Origin: Clostridium hydrogenum
GTDB lineage: Bacteria; Bacillota; Clostridia; Clostridiales; Clostridiaceae
Direction: 5' to 3'
DNA length: 64,000 nt
Assembly: GCF_021432385.1 (NCBI RefSeq)
Contig: NZ_JAEACT010000004.1
Coordinates: forward strand, 186,001-250,000
Shown here: in pieces, positions 16,200 to 25,028 of the stretch
Position numbering within the stretch: the stretch's first letter is position 1
How the letters are laid out: each line of letters begins with the position of its first letter
Made by a program: the position numbers and the translations under genes
Notes under the pieces: model-generated
Seen by the model: only the letters and a program-made list of their open reading frames with translations
Told to the model about the DNA's origin: nothing
Database searches by the model: none

Positions 16200-17087
16200 A
16201 TGAATTTACAGCAATTATATTATTTTAAAAGACTTTCAGAAACAAAAAATTTTACTATTGCAGCTGAACTAGAATCAGTAACTCAACCAGCCCTAAGTAA
16301 AGCTATTGCAAAATTGGAGGATGATTTAGGTGTAAATCTCTTTGAAAGATATGGACGAAATGTAGAATTAACTAATTTAGGCAGTAGTTTTTTAAAGCAT
16401 GTTATTGCAGCTCTTAAAGAAATTGAAACTGGCACTGACGAATTAAAAAATCTTGCTGGTTTAAATAATGACATTATTTCTATTGCCTCTACACACTGTA
16501 TTAGCACTTATTTTACCCCTTTTATGATAAGTGGCTTTTTAACGCTTTATCCTAATACAAAATTTCAATTTATAAATGAATCAACTGAAGAAATATTAAA
16601 TGACTTAAAAAATAAAAAAATCGATATAGGCTTTTATGACGATATTGATAGCAGTACTAATTATTCTAATATTAATACTTTTCCTGTAAAAAAAGAAGAA
16701 TATGTTTTAATAGTTCCTAAAAAACATACCTTCTCAAATAAAACTGAAATTTCATTAAAAACTCTTAAAGATGAACATTTTATTATAGCTTGTGAAAATA
16801 ATACTAACAAAAAAATATCTTGTACTGATTTTATTAACAAAGCTAATATTACTTCTATCAAACCAAGCGAGACAAATATGCTAATTGGTCTTGTATCCGC
16901 TGGCGCTGGTATAACAATAGTTCCAAATACCCCACTTATAAATACAAATACATTATCAAAAATAAAAATAAAAGAAAACATTGGATACAAAACAATAAAT
17001 ATAGGCTATAATAAGGATTCAAATCTCTCAGAAAAAACAATGAAATTTATAGAATACGTTAAAAATAGCAGTACTATTAATAATTAG
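16200..17087 (+). CDS. LysR family transcriptional regulator
   Basis: A 295-residue regulator. The N-terminal winged helix-turn-helix (about 1-60) reads LQQLYYFKRLSETKNFTIAA, then VTQPALSKAIAKLEDDLG and LFERYGRNVELT, as in classical LysR proteins. Residues about 90-290 form the substrate-binding-like effector domain. It is divergent from the ferredoxin-nitroreductase gene and probably regulates it and itself. The binding site GAAGGAG comes from the end of an H-element remnant. The stop codon overlaps that of bioY by four bases on the opposite strand. The effector is unknown. Confidence 0.88.
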   Translation: MNLQQLYYFKRLSETKNFTIAAELESVTQPALSKAIAKLEDDLGVNLFERYGRNVELTNLGSSFLKHVIAALKEIETGTDELKNLAGLNNDIISIASTHCISTYFTPFMISGFLTLYPNTKFQFINESTEEILNDLKNKKIDIGFYDDIDSSTNYSNINTFPVKKEEYVLIVPKKHTFSNKTEISLKTLKDEHFIIACENNTNKKISCTDFINKANITSIKPSETNMLIGLVSAGAGITIVPNTPLINTNTLSKIKIKENIGYKTINIGYNKDSNLSEKTMKFIEYVKNSSTINN

Positions 17088-17635
17088 TTTTCTCTTCTTA
17101 TTGCTGGCAAAACCTTAACTCCAATAATTGATGCTATAATACATTTAATTAAATCTCCTGGGATAAATACAAAGAATCCTATTTGGAAGGTTTTTAACAA
17201 ACTTATATTAACTTTTGATACATACTTTAATATTATGTACATATAAGGTAATCCAACTAAATAAACAAGCAAACTTCCTAAAATACATGCAATAACTGTT
17301 TTTATTATTCCCAACTTGTTTTGAGTCTTTGTAATTTTTCCTATAAGAAGCGGTGCTATAATAAAACCAATTAAATATCCAAAGGAAGGCGTAAAAATAG
17401 TTGAAACTCCACCTGTTCCTCCTGCAAATACAGGAATTCCTATAAGTCCAATAAGTACATATATTAATTGCGACAACATTCCTAAGAATGGTCCAAGTAT
17501 TATTCCTGAAAGTAAGGTAAAAAAGCTTTGAAGTGTGACTGGTACAGTTCCTATTGGTATACTAATAAATCCGCCTACAGCCGTCAAGGCTGCAAACAAT
17601 GCTACTAAAATCATGTCTTTTGTCTTTATTTTCAT
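17084..17635 (-). CDS. bioY: BioY biotin transporter substrate-binding subunit
   Basis: A 183-residue, six-helix membrane protein of the BioY family (S component of energy-coupling-factor transporters). Characteristic segments are FFTLLSGIILGPFLGMLSQLIYVLIG represented by LSGIILGPFLG, then GGTGGVSTIFTPSFGYLIGF and PGDLIKCIIA near the C-terminus. It captures biotin; the ECF ATPases and EcfT are presumably encoded elsewhere. A consensus sigma-A promoter and a BirA-like palindrome lie immediately upstream, so biotin repression is expected. No biotin synthesis gene is adjacent, which suggests a stand-alone uptake gene. Confidence 0.92.
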   Translation of the reverse strand: MKIKTKDMILVALFAALTAVGGFISIPIGTVPVTLQSFFTLLSGIILGPFLGMLSQLIYVLIGLIGIPVFAGGTGGVSTIFTPSFGYLIGFIIAPLLIGKITKTQNKLGIIKTVIACILGSLLVYLVGLPYMYIILKYVSKVNISLLKTFQIGFFVFIPGDLIKCIIASIIGVKVLPAIRREN

Positions 17636-17656
17636 AAAATGTCCCCCTAAATTTTT

Positions 17657-17691
17657 ATTGTAAACTTAAAACGATAAATTTAGTTTACAAT
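17657..17691 (-). promoter_or_regulatory. BirA-like biotin operator
   Basis: ATTGTAAACT (17657-17666) and AGTTTACAAT (17682-17691) are perfect inverted repeats separated by 15 bp, close to the known Firmicutes BirA site form TTGTTAAC-spacer-GTTAACAA. It lies between the -10 box and the bioY start, where bound BirA would block transcription. Confidence 0.75.
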
Positions 17692-17696
17692 AAAAA

Positions 17697-17725
17697 ATTA
17701 TAAACTTATCAATAGATTCTGTCAA
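17697..17725 (-). promoter_or_regulatory. Consensus sigma-A promoter of bioY
   Basis: TTGACA (17720-17725) and TATAAT (17697-17702), both perfect, are spaced by 17 bp on the minus strand. The BirA-like operator starts five bp downstream of the -10 box. Confidence 0.8.
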
Positions 17726-17789
17726 TATTTTTAATTTTGATATAAAATAATTATAGAATACGCCTGAATTGATGAAAGGACTTTTTCAT

Positions 17790-18965
17790 ATGAATAAACT
17801 AATCACCTTATGGACCTTTATAAAACCTAAAGTAAGGTATGTATTTTTGATATACACTGCCTTTCTACTTTACAGAAACAATAAAATTAATCACACTTAC
17901 TCATTTTTTTTAATACTACTGGATGTTTTTCTTATTATCTATACTTTCGTGCAATTAAATATACTGTATGCACAAAATTCTAGCAAAGACTATAAAAGCT
18001 CTTTTTTTATAATTTCCATAATTACTTATAGTTTAATTTGGATTTTAGGAAGCTGTGATAATATATATTATTTTATTTTGCTTGGTGACTTATTTCACAT
18101 AAAGAATAGTACGAGACGAATAAAATTTCTAATTTTCCATACTTTAATTTTTGCTTTCATAATTTGTTTTAGAGATCTATCATTAAAAACTTTATCTAAT
18201 AGCCTATATATTATAACCTTTGCATTTTTAATTTATGGACTGACCTTCATAACTTTTTACTCAATTCATAAACTTAGATGGGATAGAGATAAACTAAAAA
18301 TATTAAACGCTAATTTAATAGAGTATTCTTTTAAAGAAAGAGAGTTCTTAATTTCAAATGAAAGAAACAGAATATCCCAAGAACTTCATGATTCTATAGG
18401 ACATTCACTTATGGCTCTTTCTATGAATATTAGATATTTAAAAGCTATAAAAGACACCAATAAAATAGATAAAGAACTTGATGATATAGATGTTTTAGTA
18501 AAAGAGAGCATAGATACTCTTAGAAATACGGTATATAATTTAAGAAAGCTAGATCAAAATTTTAATTTTGAGAAACAAGTAAAAAGCATAATTCAAAAAT
18601 TTAACGAATTAGGAATAGTAAGAATTAATTTTGACTGTGATACATCAATAGAAAATGAATCAGAACACATAAAAGATATTTTGCTTACAACCATAAAAGA
18701 AGGAATAACCAATGGTTTAAAACACGGCAACCCTTCTGAAATAAATATTTCTGTAGAATTAATAGTTTCTGCTGAGAATATATCGTTAATTAAATTACTT
18801 ATTGCTAATAATGGACAAGGTTGCAAAAGTATAGTTAAATCGAATGGTCTTAACGGAATTACTGAAAGAATAGAAAGTATTAACGGAACCGTAACCTTTG
18901 AAAGTCCTAAAAATAAAGGCTTTATTATAAAGGCCTTAATAAATGGAAACCAATGCGAAACTTAA
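17790..18965 (+). CDS. NarL-type sensor histidine kinase
   Basis: A 391-residue membrane kinase. About five to six hydrophobic segments fill residues 10-175. A HisKA_3 dimerisation domain follows, with the phosphoacceptor in ERNRISQELHDSIGHSLMAL. The HATPase region has an N-box (GITNGLKHGN) and G-boxes (NNGQGCK, GLNGITERIE). ATG 17790 is preferred because AAAGGA lies nine bases before it. It pairs with the response regulator 96 bp downstream and probably governs the following ABC transporter genes. The stop TAA falls in the GAAACTTAA block of a P-family repeat. The signal is unknown; cell-envelope antibiotics are typical for such modules. Confidence 0.88.
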   Translation: MNKLITLWTFIKPKVRYVFLIYTAFLLYRNNKINHTYSFFLILLDVFLIIYTFVQLNILYAQNSSKDYKSSFFIISIITYSLIWILGSCDNIYYFILLGDLFHIKNSTRRIKFLIFHTLIFAFIICFRDLSLKTLSNSLYIITFAFLIYGLTFITFYSIHKLRWDRDKLKILNANLIEYSFKEREFLISNERNRISQELHDSIGHSLMALSMNIRYLKAIKDTNKIDKELDDIDVLVKESIDTLRNTVYNLRKLDQNFNFEKQVKSIIQKFNELGIVRINFDCDTSIENESEHIKDILLTTIKEGITNGLKHGNPSEINISVELIVSAENISLIKLLIANNGQGCKSIVKSNGLNGITERIESINGTVTFESPKNKGFIIKALINGNQCET

Positions 18966-19040
18966 GTTATACATGTTTCAAAATGCTATCATCAAAGCAT
19001 TATGGTACATGTATAACTTAATAGTCGAGCTGGTTTTCCT
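18957..19040. repeat. P-family hairpin, copy 3
   Basis: AAGTTATACATG pairs with CATGTATAACTT, and ATGCT with AGCAT, around a short loop. GAAACTTAA at the left supplies the kinase stop codon, and GAGCTGGT is shared with copy 2. It sits inside the kinase-regulator operon, just before the regulator's ribosome binding site. Confidence 0.7.
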
Positions 19041-19061
19041 ACCAAAGGAGGCAAATTAAAA

Positions 19062-19700
19062 ATGATTAGAGTAATGATAGCAGATGATCAATTAATTGTA
19101 CGAGAAGGCTTAAAAAAGATATTAAGTCTAGACAATGAGATAGAAGTAGTATCTGAAGCCTCAAATGGCTATGAAGTTCTTGAAAACTTAGGTAAACATA
19201 TTGTAGATATAATACTAATGGATGTAAGAATGCCAAAAATGGACGGAATAAAATGTTCAAATCTCGTAAAGAAAGATTACCCTAACATCAAAATAATAAT
19301 ATTAACCACTTTTAACGAAGATGATTATATTTTTGATGGAATTGAGAGTGGTATTAGCGGATATTTACTCAAGGACAGCGAAATTGACTATATTATAAAA
19401 AGCATAAAAGAAGCCTTTAATAATAAAATGATGTTTGATCCAAGTGTTACTCCAAAACTTGTAAATGCTTTATCTAATAAAAGTTCAAAACCAAACAAAG
19501 CTGAAATTTTAAATTTATTAACAGCTAGAGAAAAAGACATTGTGAAGCTTGTTATTGATGGAAAAAGTAATAATGAAATATCAGACATTCTTTTTATTTC
19601 GGAAGGTACAGTTAAAAATTATATTTCAAAAATTTTAAAGAAATTAAATTTACAAAGAAGAACTCAATTATCTGCACTTTTTCTAAAAAATGATTTTTAA
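19062..19700 (+). CDS. NarL/LuxR-family response regulator
   Basis: A 212-residue protein. The receiver domain (1-120) has acidic residues in MIADDQ, the phosphoacceptor Asp in IILMDVRMPKMDG, Thr in ILTTF and Lys in LLKD. A LuxR-type helix-turn-helix (about 148-210) reads LTAREKDIVKLVIDGKSNNEI and GTVKNYISKILKKL in part. AAAGGAGGCA lies before the ATG. It is the partner of the upstream kinase and probably activates the ABC genes that follow. A strong hairpin (19795-19842) separates it from them, so those genes may have their own promoter as the regulated target. Confidence 0.92.
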   Translation: MIRVMIADDQLIVREGLKKILSLDNEIEVVSEASNGYEVLENLGKHIVDIILMDVRMPKMDGIKCSNLVKKDYPNIKIIILTTFNEDDYIFDGIESGISGYLLKDSEIDYIIKSIKEAFNNKMMFDPSVTPKLVNALSNKSSKPNKAEILNLLTAREKDIVKLVIDGKSNNEISDILFISEGTVKNYISKILKKLNLQRRTQLSALFLKNDF

Positions 19701-19703
19701 AAA

Positions 19704-19766
19704 AGGCTATATTTTAAAAGAAAGTTGATATGAGCTTATGACATCAACATTCTTTTAAAAATAGCT
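19704..19766. repeat. M-family short hairpin
   Basis: GGCTATATTTTAAAAG and CTTTTAAAAATAGC bracket a stem of AAAGTTGAT and ATCAACATT. The inner ATGAGCTTATGACATCAAC is also found near the right end of the 209-bp M element (3474-3490), confirming kinship. It directly follows the regulator stop. Confidence 0.7.
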
Positions 19767-19794
19767 AAACTTACTAAAGGAAGCTATGTTTTAA

Positions 19795-19842
19795 AAAGTA
19801 AGCATTTATGTTACTAAAGTAACATAAGTGCTTATTTTTTTT
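19795..19842 (+). terminator. Strong rho-independent terminator (M-related hairpin)
   Basis: AAGTAAGCATTTATGTTACT and its near-complement form a long stem with a two-base loop, followed by eight T. It begins with AGCTATGTTTTAAA, so it is also an M-family relative. It should end the kinase-regulator transcript. Confidence 0.72.
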
Positions 19843-19940
19843 CACAGAATGTTACTTATTTCACATTTAACCTATCTTCGTTTCGTTATAAATTATAAAT
19901 GAGGTATATAAAGATATAGATAATTGGAGGTAATTAAAAA

Positions 19941-20399
19941 ATGAGCAATTATATTAGTAATGTACTAATTGGTTTATTAGTGTTATTTATAATATTTTAT
20001 AATCAAGTTAGAGTTAGACAAGTACGTAATGACATGAATTTAATTTTTCCAATAATTCTTATAGTATTAGGTCTATCAAATCTAAAAAACTATTTTAATA
20101 CTCACACTTTAACTTTTATATCACTAATATCAATTTTAATAAGTTTATTTATTCTAGCAGTTGCTATGGGTGCTATAAGAGCCTACACAGTGAAATTATG
20201 GTATGAGGGTTCTATCCTATTTCGCCAAGGGACTTTACTAACCATAGTATTATGGATTGCATCATTAATACTTCATTTCACAATTGATTACGCTGGACAT
20301 ACCGGTCAGGCTACATTACTAATTTATTACGGAATAACTTTATTTACACAAAGATTGGTAGTATACTCACGCTCAAAACATATTGTTTCAAATACCTAA
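19941..20399 (+). CDS. Small multispanning membrane protein, CcdC/DUF1453-like
   Basis: A 152-residue protein with four to five hydrophobic segments (about 6-20, 32-48, 55-78, 94-115, 120-140). The RVRQVRNDMNLIFPIILI stretch and GAIRAYTVKLWYEGSILFRQG segment resemble the DUF1453/CcdC-like family, which has no settled function. GGAGG precedes the ATG. It lies between the two-component genes and the FtsX-type permease, the same orientation, so it may be part of the regulated transporter operon. Family assignment is tentative; its membrane location is clear. Confidence 0.68.
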   Translation: MSNYISNVLIGLLVLFIIFYNQVRVRQVRNDMNLIFPIILIVLGLSNLKNYFNTHTLTFISLISILISLFILAVAMGAIRAYTVKLWYEGSILFRQGTLLTIVLWIASLILHFTIDYAGHTGQATLLIYYGITLFTQRLVVYSRSKHIVSNT

Positions 20400-20442
20400 A
20401 AAACAGTTTTCTAACCTAATAATAAAATGGAGGTTCATTAGT

Positions 20443-22944
20443 ATGAATATCTTATCAAAGTATCTTTTAAATTCTATACTTGAAAAAAAGGGAAGAATGC
20501 TTCTTATATTCTTTTCTATAATTATAAGCACAGCTCTTTTAGTGGCTTCACTTGGAATTTCAGATTCTATAACAAATAGTTATGTAAATACTTTAAAAGG
20601 TGCCTATGAAAATTTCAATGTTGAAATTAGTGCAAATTCAAAAGCTAAAGACCCACTTTTTAAAGCTTCAGATTTTAATACTTCCGGCATAAATGATAGC
20701 TTCAAAACTGCTGCTGTTAATGGTTATGTAAAAAGTGATGACTCAAAAACCTTTAATATGCTTGGAACTACTTTAACAGACTTTAAAAAATTCAAATCCA
20801 TAAAAATCTTGAAGCATTTAAATTTAGAACCCTTTGACGGCAGCAAGCTTATTATATCAAAAAAAACTGCTGACTCTCTTAAATTAAAACTTGGAGATAA
20901 ATTAAATTTATATACACTTGGCAAATCAAAAGAATATACAATTTCAGCTATAGCTTCAAATACTGGACTATTTTTGTCTGATACAGCTTCTAATTTTATA
21001 TTAATTACACCAACTAAAAATGTATGTGATATTTATGGCGAAAATAATAAGTATACTTCAATGTATGCAGCTATAAAAACATCTTCAGTAAATACTTGGA
21101 TTAAAAATTTCAACAACAAAAATCCAAACTTTACTGCAAAACTTTTGGTTGATCAAAGCGAAGTTGACTCTCAAGCTTTAACTATAAAAATCTGCATGTT
21201 ATTTATGCTCTGCATAGTTTTAATCATGAGTATATTTATAATTTACAGTTCTTTCAAAATGATAATAACAGAAAGATTATCCGTTTTTGGAACCTTTTTA
21301 AGCACAGGAGCCACTAAATTAAATATTGTTCTTCTGCTTTTAAAAGAAAGTTTTACCTACGGATTTATTGGAGGTATTTTAGGAGATCTTTTGGGTGCTG
21401 TCATTATTTATTTAACTTCAAACTTCACAAATCCCTTTAAGGATGAAGGCATAAAGGTAGCGGTGTCATTTAATTATTCATACTTTTTATGTGGCCTTGT
21501 GCTTTCACTAATAGTATCAATAATTTCATCCTTAATTCCAATTTTATCAATAAAAAAGCTTCCAGTAAAAGAAGTTATATTGAACAACTTTGGAGTATCA
21601 AACAAAATATCTATTAAAAGTTTTATCATCGGAATTATTCTCGTAGTAATATCTATTATTCTCCACTTTTTAGGTGGAAATATAAAAGGCCAAAGACCTT
21701 ATGTAACTGCCCTCCCTGCCTTTTTTATAGGTTTTGTAGGAGTAATCATCATAATTCCAAAGTTAGTAGACATTATTCTTTATCCTTTTACACGACTATT
21801 TAGGAAAATAAATTCCACGCTTATGCTTTCAGTAAACAATGTGAGGACTTCTAAAATTCTTTTAAACAATATAAGGCTTATTTCAGTTTTTGTAATATCA
21901 ATTGTTATGATAATGTCCTTTAGTTTATCTTTAAATGATATTCTTACAGGAGTTTATAAAAAACTTAATTTTGATTTAATTGTAAGCGTAAATTCACAAA
22001 ACGCAAATATTTTAAAAGCTTCAAATGATATTATAGAAAACTCAAGTAAAAATTCTAAAATTATCAAACGCCAATATGTATATGCAAATTTAAACGGAGA
22101 TGCTTCTAAAGAAATAAATGTCCTATGTATAGAGCCTCAAAATTTTAAAGGCTATGATAATTATTTAAATTATACTGATAAAAATGCACAGCTTGATGAA
22201 CTAGATGATAATGAAAATGGAATCATTATTTCAAAAAAAATATCAACAAGGTATGACATAAAAAAAGGAGATAAAATAAATTTATATTTAGATAACAAAA
22301 AAGAAACTTTTAAAGTTCTTTCTATAGTTGATGCTAAATTTATGAATATGGGCAACGTTAATTTGATTTCTTACAAAGCTGCTGAAAAACATTTTGATAT
22401 AAAGTACAGCGATGAATTTTTTATTAGTACTAATTCCTCTGTAAGTAAATTAAAAAGTGATCTTACGAAAAAATTAAAAGGACTTCCAATTTCTATTTCA
22501 ACTAGACAGGATTCAATTAACCATGATTCAGAAAGCTGCAAACAAATAGTAAGCCTTCTAAGTATCTTTTCTTATATAACAATGATAATAGGTGGTTTCG
22601 GTATTCTTAGTAATATATCCTTAAGCTTTCTTCAAAGGAAAAGAGAAATGGCAGTTTTAAGTTCTATAGGTTTAACTAATGGAAACAGAAATCTTATGAT
22701 ACTATGCGAAAGTTTTATTGAAACACTTATAGGTCTTATATTTTCCTTTATTTCAGCTTCATTAATAATTGTACTTCTCCATGACATCTTTAAATACCTT
22801 GTACTTGACATGGATTTTAGTTATCCCTTTAACATTCTTCCTTTTGTTGTTGTATCAGTAATTTTACTAACCTTTATAACCTCTGTACCAACTTTGGTAA
22901 AGAGCAAAAACCTAAAAATAGTTAGTCAATTAAAATATGAATAA
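20443..22944 (+). CDS. FtsX-like ABC transporter permease (large, two-module)
   Basis: An 833-residue permease. A first helix (about 15-35) is followed by an extracellular MacB-like domain (about 40-250) and three helices. A second unit has further helices, another extracellular domain and three C-terminal helices, ending in the FtsX-type QRKREMAVLSSIGLTNGNR. The start at 20443 is chosen for GGAGG at the correct distance; a longer frame overlaps the preceding gene. With the ATPase downstream it forms an ABC complex of the kind that expels antimicrobial peptides or lipids, or senses them. It is probably controlled by the upstream two-component system. Confidence 0.9.
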   Translation: MNILSKYLLNSILEKKGRMLLIFFSIIISTALLVASLGISDSITNSYVNTLKGAYENFNVEISANSKAKDPLFKASDFNTSGINDSFKTAAVNGYVKSDDSKTFNMLGTTLTDFKKFKSIKILKHLNLEPFDGSKLIISKKTADSLKLKLGDKLNLYTLGKSKEYTISAIASNTGLFLSDTASNFILITPTKNVCDIYGENNKYTSMYAAIKTSSVNTWIKNFNNKNPNFTAKLLVDQSEVDSQALTIKICMLFMLCIVLIMSIFIIYSSFKMIITERLSVFGTFLSTGATKLNIVLLLLKESFTYGFIGGILGDLLGAVIIYLTSNFTNPFKDEGIKVAVSFNYSYFLCGLVLSLIVSIISSLIPILSIKKLPVKEVILNNFGVSNKISIKSFIIGIILVVISIILHFLGGNIKGQRPYVTALPAFFIGFVGVIIIIPKLVDIILYPFTRLFRKINSTLMLSVNNVRTSKILLNNIRLISVFVISIVMIMSFSLSLNDILTGVYKKLNFDLIVSVNSQNANILKASNDIIENSSKNSKIIKRQYVYANLNGDASKEINVLCIEPQNFKGYDNYLNYTDKNAQLDELDDNENGIIISKKISTRYDIKKGDKINLYLDNKKETFKVLSIVDAKFMNMGNVNLISYKAAEKHFDIKYSDEFFISTNSSVSKLKSDLTKKLKGLPISISTRQDSINHDSESCKQIVSLLSIFSYITMIIGGFGILSNISLSFLQRKREMAVLSSIGLTNGNRNLMILCESFIETLIGLIFSFISASLIIVLLHDIFKYLVLDMDFSYPFNILPFVVVSVILLTFITSVPTLVKSKNLKIVSQLKYE

Positions 22945-22959
22945 ATTGAGGTGTATATT

Positions 22960-23631
22960 ATGAATAGCATTATTGAAACTAAAAACCTGTATAAAACTTT
23001 TAAACTAGCTAAAGAAGAAATAAATATCCTTAAAAATATAAATTTAAATATTGAAAAAGGCAACTTCGTATCCATTATGGGACCTTCTGGCTGTGGCAAA
23101 TCCACTCTCCTATATCTTTTAGGGGGTCTTGATAATCCAAGCAATGGTACTGTATCTATTTTAGGAAAGGATTTCTCTTCTATGAAAGAAAAGCAAAAAA
23201 GCATAATGAGAAGAAGAGATTTAGGCTTTGTTTTTCAATTTTATAACCTTGTTCCAAATTTAAATGTAGAAGATAATATACTTCTTCCTCTACTTTTGGA
23301 TGGCAAAAACCCAAAGCATTATGAGAAAAAGCTAAATGAAATCCTCGACATAATAAATATGACAACAAAACGAAAATTCACTCCAAGAGAATTATCTGGC
23401 GGTCAGCAGCAAAGAGTTGCCATTGCAAGAGCATTAATATTTGACCCAGAAATAATACTAGCAGATGAGCCCATTGGAAATTTAGATTCAAAATCTGGCA
23501 CTCAAATAATGGAACTTTTTAAAACAATCAATGTAAACTTAGGCAAAACAATAGTTCAAGTTACTCACTCTAGAGAAGCTGCAGATTATGGAACAAGCAT
23601 TGTAAACTTAAAGGATGGAGAAATCTTATGA
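22960..23631 (+). CDS. LolD/MacB-type ABC transporter ATPase
   Basis: A 223-residue ATPase with Walker A GPSGCGKST, signature ELSGGQQQRVAIARAL, Walker B IILADEPIGNLDS and switch His in VTHSREAADYG, as in ATPases that pair with FtsX-type permeases. ATG at 22960 follows GAGGTG; a GTG nine bases upstream overlaps that site. It lies 15 bp after the permease. The stop codon TGA at 23629-23631 touches the left arm of repeat H5, so the transcript probably ends in that element. Confidence 0.93.
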   Translation: MNSIIETKNLYKTFKLAKEEINILKNINLNIEKGNFVSIMGPSGCGKSTLLYLLGGLDNPSNGTVSILGKDFSSMKEKQKSIMRRRDLGFVFQFYNLVPNLNVEDNILLPLLLDGKNPKHYEKKLNEILDIINMTTKRKFTPRELSGGQQQRVAIARALIFDPEIILADEPIGNLDSKSGTQIMELFKTINVNLGKTIVQVTHSREAADYGTSIVNLKDGEIL

Positions 23632-23632
23632 G

Positions 23633-23835
23633 CAGAGTAGAGAGTAAAGAGTAGAGAGTAGAGTGATGGTTGATTTTTCTCCGCTAGCACTAAGAAAAAT
23701 GTAAAAACTTATTTTTTTATTGCTGCGCAATTGCGCGATGTATGGCACTCAGCGAAGCTGAGGACATTTAAGTTTAAGATTTACCTGAGAGAAGCGAAAG
23801 GTAAATCATCCTTCACTCTACTCTCTACTCTGCTT
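23633..23835. repeat. H-family heptamer-armed palindromic element, copy H5
   Basis: The arms are tandem AGAGTAG-type heptamers, unlike the other copies, and inverted at the two ends. The interior matches H4 (ATTGCTGCGCAATTGCG, CAGCGAAGCTGAGG, GATTTACCTGAGAG, GGTAAATCATCCTT). It lies exactly between two convergent genes. Its right arm encodes the last four codons and stop of the phosphoesterase gene. Confidence 0.82.
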
Positions 23836-24990
23836 TTGAAATTGTAATTTAATATCAACAATTTCCCCTTTAGTTCCAATTCTTATAGGGGGTCCCCAAG
23901 TTCCATAGCCTGATGTTACGATTAAATTAAAATTTCCTTCCTTTAAGTATCCATAATCATCTTTAAAAACTGCTTTTGTAACAAGATTAAATGGGAAAAT
24001 TTGTCCTTCATGAGTATGTCCTGAAAGCTGCAAATCAACTCCATTCTTCTCGGCTTCATCTAACGCAACTGGTCTATGATTTAATTCTATTATTGGAAAA
24101 GACTTATCTACATTTTTTAAAATTTCACTTAAAAGCTTTACCTTTTTTCCGCTAGCTGCATCATTTCTCCCAACTACATAAAAGCTATCATTAACCTTAA
24201 CAGCTTCATCTTGAAGAACTTTAACCCCTGCTTTTTTCATATAATCGATAGTTTCGCTGACATTTCCAGCATATTCATGGTTGCCCGTAATAGAATAAAC
24301 TCCATATTTAGACTTTATATTTTTAAATTCTTTGCTAAAATACACCTCTAGGCTTGTAGGGGTACTTTCATCCACCATGTCTCCACAGAAAAAAACTATG
24401 TCTGGCTTAAGCTTATTTATGGAGTTTACCATTTTGTTAAGTCCATTTTCTCTAACCATTATTCCCATATGTACATCTGCAACCATTACAACATTAAGAG
24501 TTTTTATATTTCCAGCCTTTTTATTTATACTTAATTTATAGTTAGTTACAGACTGATGATTTGCATGCCAAAATCCAAAACAAAATATAATTATAACTAC
24601 TATAAAAATTGATATTCCTCTTCCATAAGCCATACTTAAATAATTTCTTAAACTTCCATTGAAACCAAGCTTATTAAGAATAAACTTCATCAAATCTGTA
24701 AGTGGAAATAAAATTATGAGATAAAAAAATAAAGCTATTGAAACTGCACCTATTGTAGTTAAAATTCCAGTAAATCTATTGTTTATTGATATTGTGCTCC
24801 TTGCTATAGCAGCTAAAATGAAGGAAAAGGCAAAAAAGCAAAATACAATCCAATAAATTTTTGAACTTTGTTTCCCATAAAACAATATTTTGCTTCCCTT
24901 TTTGCCAATATAATGCCATAGGCTCGTATATAAGATTAACATTAATATCACTAAAATAATATTTCCTATTGTTATTAACATTGTTTTCAA
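23818..24990 (-). CDS. Membrane-anchored metallophosphoesterase (YkuE-like)
   Basis: A 390-residue protein. Residues 1-150 contain four hydrophobic segments. The calcineurin-like domain follows, with metal-site motifs MVADVHMG (DxH), FCGDMVDE (GD), SITGNHEY (GNHE) and LSGHTHEGQIFP. Relatives act on phospholipids or envelope phosphates outside the membrane; the exact substrate is unknown. A TTG at 24990 behind GGAGG is the probable start, with ATG 24981 as an alternative. The last residues (QSRE-stop) are encoded by the heptamer arm of H5, so the original C-terminus has been replaced or trimmed. The hydrolase cluster upstream reads in the same direction. Confidence 0.88.
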   Translation of the reverse strand: MKTMLITIGNIILVILMLILYTSLWHYIGKKGSKILFYGKQSSKIYWIVFCFFAFSFILAAIARSTISINNRFTGILTTIGAVSIALFFYLIILFPLTDLMKFILNKLGFNGSLRNYLSMAYGRGISIFIVVIIIFCFGFWHANHQSVTNYKLSINKKAGNIKTLNVVMVADVHMGIMVRENGLNKMVNSINKLKPDIVFFCGDMVDESTPTSLEVYFSKEFKNIKSKYGVYSITGNHEYAGNVSETIDYMKKAGVKVLQDEAVKVNDSFYVVGRNDAASGKKVKLLSEILKNVDKSFPIIELNHRPVALDEAEKNGVDLQLSGHTHEGQIFPFNLVTKAVFKDDYGYLKEGNFNLIVTSGYGTWGPPIRIGTKGEIVDIKLQFQKQSRE

Positions 24991-25028
24991 TTTGCATCAC
25001 TTCCTCCATTAATTTTATCATAAAATTA

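Noticed and set aside
24776-25021. Frame starting at the best binding site before the phosphoesterase (minus strand)
   Set aside because: It is in a different frame, overlaps the hydrophobic N-terminus of the phosphoesterase and shows no protein-like pattern.
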